NCBI RefSeq assembly: GCF_046298265.1
Contig: NZ_JBKAHK010000010.1
Span: forward strand, 88,228-152,227
DNA from: Gillisia xinjiangensis
GTDB taxonomy: Bacteria; Bacteroidota; Bacteroidia; Flavobacteriales; Flavobacteriaceae
Length of the DNA stretch: 64,000 nt
Direction: 5' to 3'
The notes beneath the pieces were generated by a model. The model was given only the letters and a program-made list of their open reading frames with translations. It did no database searches and was not told the DNA's origin. The position numbers and the translations under genes are program-made. Positions 62,584 to 64,000 of this stretch are shown piece after piece. Each line of letters begins with the position of its first letter. The first letter of the stretch is position 1.

Positions 62584-63033
62584 ATGAAATATAAAAATTT
62601 AAAAATTCTCTTTGTTTTCACATTAATTGCATTTTCGAGCTGTAATAAAGAAGAGTCGGAACAAATTGACAACTTAGAGCAAGTTGGCGTTCTAGGACAG
62701 TGGAAACTTGAAACACGAGTAGTAAATGGAATTTCAAGCTTAACAGTTGAATGTTGTGATTACATTGAATTTAAAACGAATACTGAGCCTAGTGACCTTA
62801 GGGGAGAATTCAGGGCTTTTGGAGCTGGATATGAAACCAACGGTGTATTTGAATTAAACACGTCAAACAACACTATTCAATTTGATTATGACGCTACTCA
62901 AAAATTATATGGATTTCAAATTATAGATGACATTATCACCTTTACCTACTCGGATAATAATCAAAACATTATTGAAAATTGGAGAAAAGATGAAGACCCA
63001 TCAAGTACTTCATCATCTAACATAAGAAACTAA
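62584..63033 (+). CDS. Lipocalin-like lipoprotein, function unknown
   Basis: A 149-residue lipoprotein with signal ending AFSSCNK (C20). The mature domain (LGQWKLETRVVNGISSLTVE...CCDYIEFKTNT) follows the pattern of small lipocalin-like lipoproteins of Bacteroidota. Its stop is 3 bp before the next gene. Confidence 0.7.
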   Translation: MKYKNLKILFVFTLIAFSSCNKEESEQIDNLEQVGVLGQWKLETRVVNGISSLTVECCDYIEFKTNTEPSDLRGEFRAFGAGYETNGVFELNTSNNTIQFDYDATQKLYGFQIIDDIITFTYSDNNQNIIENWRKDEDPSSTSSSNIRN

Positions 63034-63036
63034 ACT

Positions 63037-63417
63037 ATGAAAAAGTTTACAATTTTATTTATAAGCTTATTTTTCGTGAATATCTTATGGGCTCAAGAGC
63101 AGAAAGCCATTAAAATAACTAACCAAAATACTCAAAAAGAAGTCGTTCTTAAAGAAAACAAGAGAATAACTATTAAAACAGTTGACGATAAAAAGATTTC
63201 TGGACGATTTAAAATAGAGAACAATTCCATTATAATAAAAAATGAAAAACTCGAAATAACTGATATTGCATATTTGAAACGCAATCCCCTTTTGACTTCT
63301 GTTCTCACAACTGGTTTACTTGTTTACGGAGGTGCTGTCACTCTAGGATTTGGCGTATTACTGGACTCGACGGCCTTTCTTTTGGCTATACCTGCTGCTG
63401 GAATGATTTATGCTTGA
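63037..63417 (+). CDS. Small secreted/membrane protein, function unknown
   Basis: A 126-residue protein with signal peptide MKKFTILFISLFFVNILWAQ, a beta-rich middle (KRITIKTVDDKKISGRFKIENNSIIIKNEKLEI) and two hydrophobic stretches at the end (LLTSVLTTGLLVYGGAVTLGFGVLL and AFLLAIPAAGMIYA). Forms a pair with the lipoprotein before it. Confidence 0.68.
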   Translation: MKKFTILFISLFFVNILWAQEQKAIKITNQNTQKEVVLKENKRITIKTVDDKKISGRFKIENNSIIIKNEKLEITDIAYLKRNPLLTSVLTTGLLVYGGAVTLGFGVLLDSTAFLLAIPAAGMIYA

Positions 63418-63638
63418 ATAAAATCACCAAATTTCCATAAAACGTACAAGACAGGAAACAACTTGGTTTTTGAGATAATAACATTATCTGAATAAAACCT
63501 GTGCTACCAGTGTATATAAGTTCTTAATTCAAAAAATTGTCCTATCCCTAGGATACAGCGCATAGTAGTCGTACGAAAGCAGAATTGAACCTGCGTTATA
63601 AAACCACCTTTCAAAAAACCAGATAAATAGAATAAAAA

Positions 63639-63686
63639 AAACCACCTAATTGTGGTGGTTTCTTCCTAGTAGCGGGAACAGGATTT
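63639..63686 (-). repeat. tRNA-3'-tail-like repeat with terminator, copy 3
   Basis: TAGTAGCGGGAACAGGATTT (63667-63686) reads on the minus strand as the last 18 bases of a tRNA-Met-like gene (AAATCCTGTTCCCGCTA) plus CTA. A hairpin AAACCACC/GGTGGTTT with T run follows on that strand (63639-63661). The sequence to the right does not continue as a tRNA. Confidence 0.6.
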
Positions 63687-63844
63687 AATAACCCGAAATT
63701 TCACCATTTCACCCTCGCTTAACCCCTTGTTTTTCATTGCTTACAAAATGTTAATGAACATACGTTTGGCCCAAATTTGACCCGGACCAATCTGCATTGA
63801 TCCTTTACAAAAATTTTAAAATCAGGTTCTTATAAATTTCAAAC

Positions 63845-63933
63845 GTCTCGTATAAAAACTGTGCGAGCTGGGGAGCGTAATTGTCCGCAGGACAATCCGC
63901 TAAGCAAGCGAGCATCTACTTTCGATTCGAGAC
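63845..63933. repeat. Long imperfect stem-loop element near the right edge
   Basis: GTCTCG (63845) pairs with CGAGAC (63928-63933), AGCG with CGCT, and ATTGTCC with GGACAAT around a GCA loop at 63887-63889; the dyad is symmetric about 63888. It resembles structured spacers found between gene cassettes in flavobacteria. No gene is seen from 63687 to the window end. Confidence 0.45.
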
Positions 63934-64000
63934 TGAATTAAGCATTGTTTTTAGCATCAATGAAAAAGCAGTAATCGAGTATCTTTAATATTCACGATAA

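Noticed and set aside
63560..63600. Possible tRNA T-arm remnant (GCAGAATTGAACCTGCG on +)
   Set aside because: The 4-bp stem and TTCAA-like loop resemble a tRNA 3' part, but one base is missing and no acceptor or anticodon arm is present; too weak to list as a tRNA.
1..64000. CRISPR arrays, intact rRNA or tRNA genes, transposase or integrase genes
   Set aside because: Looked for on both strands; no regular spacer array, no complete cloverleaf, and no recognisable transposase or integrase frame was found.

Overview
The window reads as chromosomal DNA of a marine-type member of the Flavobacteriaceae (Bacteroidota). The support is low GC content, short 'SCKN/SCGN' lipoprotein signals, TAnnTTTG-type -7 promoter elements, an ArsR-led mer operon, a CzcA-TolC fusion, DUF6660 and DUF2256 small proteins and an Hc1-like small basic protein. 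A Gramella/Salegentibacter-like genus is my guess from gene content only.

Region 1 (1-13.6 kb) is mostly core metabolism and envelope: a glycosyltransferase cut by the left edge, an ECF sigma factor, lipA, a GAPDH, a TPR hybrid histidine kinase, lpxK, a Nif3-like protein with a coiled-coil partner, lipoproteins, msrA, a K+/H+ antiporter and kmo. Region 2 (13.8-23.7 kb) lies between the two kynurenine genes kmo and kynU. It holds a redox and light-damage set: old yellow enzyme, flavin reductase, a DUF2256 protein overlapping a DASH cryptochrome, an Fe-S photolyase, an SDR and an O-methyltransferase. Region 3 (23.4-32.7 kb) has tatA, a secreted module (two paralogous carboxypeptidase-regulatory-domain proteins, a DUF6702-like protein and an M1 metallopeptidase), peptidase E, glutaminase, LemA plus M48 protease, and a CBM48 protein.

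Region 4 (33.2-41.3 kb) handles phosphate: a Na/Pi cotransporter-PhoU fusion and the operon porin-pstS-pstC-pstA-pstB-phoU, preceded by an 11-bp direct repeat that looks like a Pho box. Region 5 (41.7-46.5 kb) is patchy: two orphan genes, a SulP transporter, then remnants (C-terminus of a type ISP restriction-modification enzyme and the STAS end of a second SulP). Region 6 (46.5-57.6 kb) is a heavy-metal efflux block, all on the + strand: DUF6660 protein, CzcA-TolC fusion, CzcB adaptor, Fur-family regulator, P1B-type ATPase, CDF transporter and an ACR3/BASS-like transporter.

Region 7 (58.5-64 kb) is island-like. Three copies of a tRNA-3'-end-like tail (TAGTAGCGGG) each sit beside a minus-strand terminator. 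The first interval between them holds a mer operon (ArsR regulator, MerTP, broken merA, GDCCVxC protein) and a lipoprotein. The second holds two small secreted proteins.

The most interesting signal outside genes is a dispersed element of about 220-240 bp (21044-21264, 42699-42930, 34949-35186; a partial copy near 30395-30458). Its CAGTARTG end lies 1-4 bp beyond the stop codon of three unrelated genes (kynU, SulP, Na/Pi cotransporter). It has imperfect terminal inverted repeats around TGTCCGGTAAA, so it looks like a MITE with a preference for gene 3' ends. No intact tRNA, rRNA, CRISPR array or transposase gene was found.
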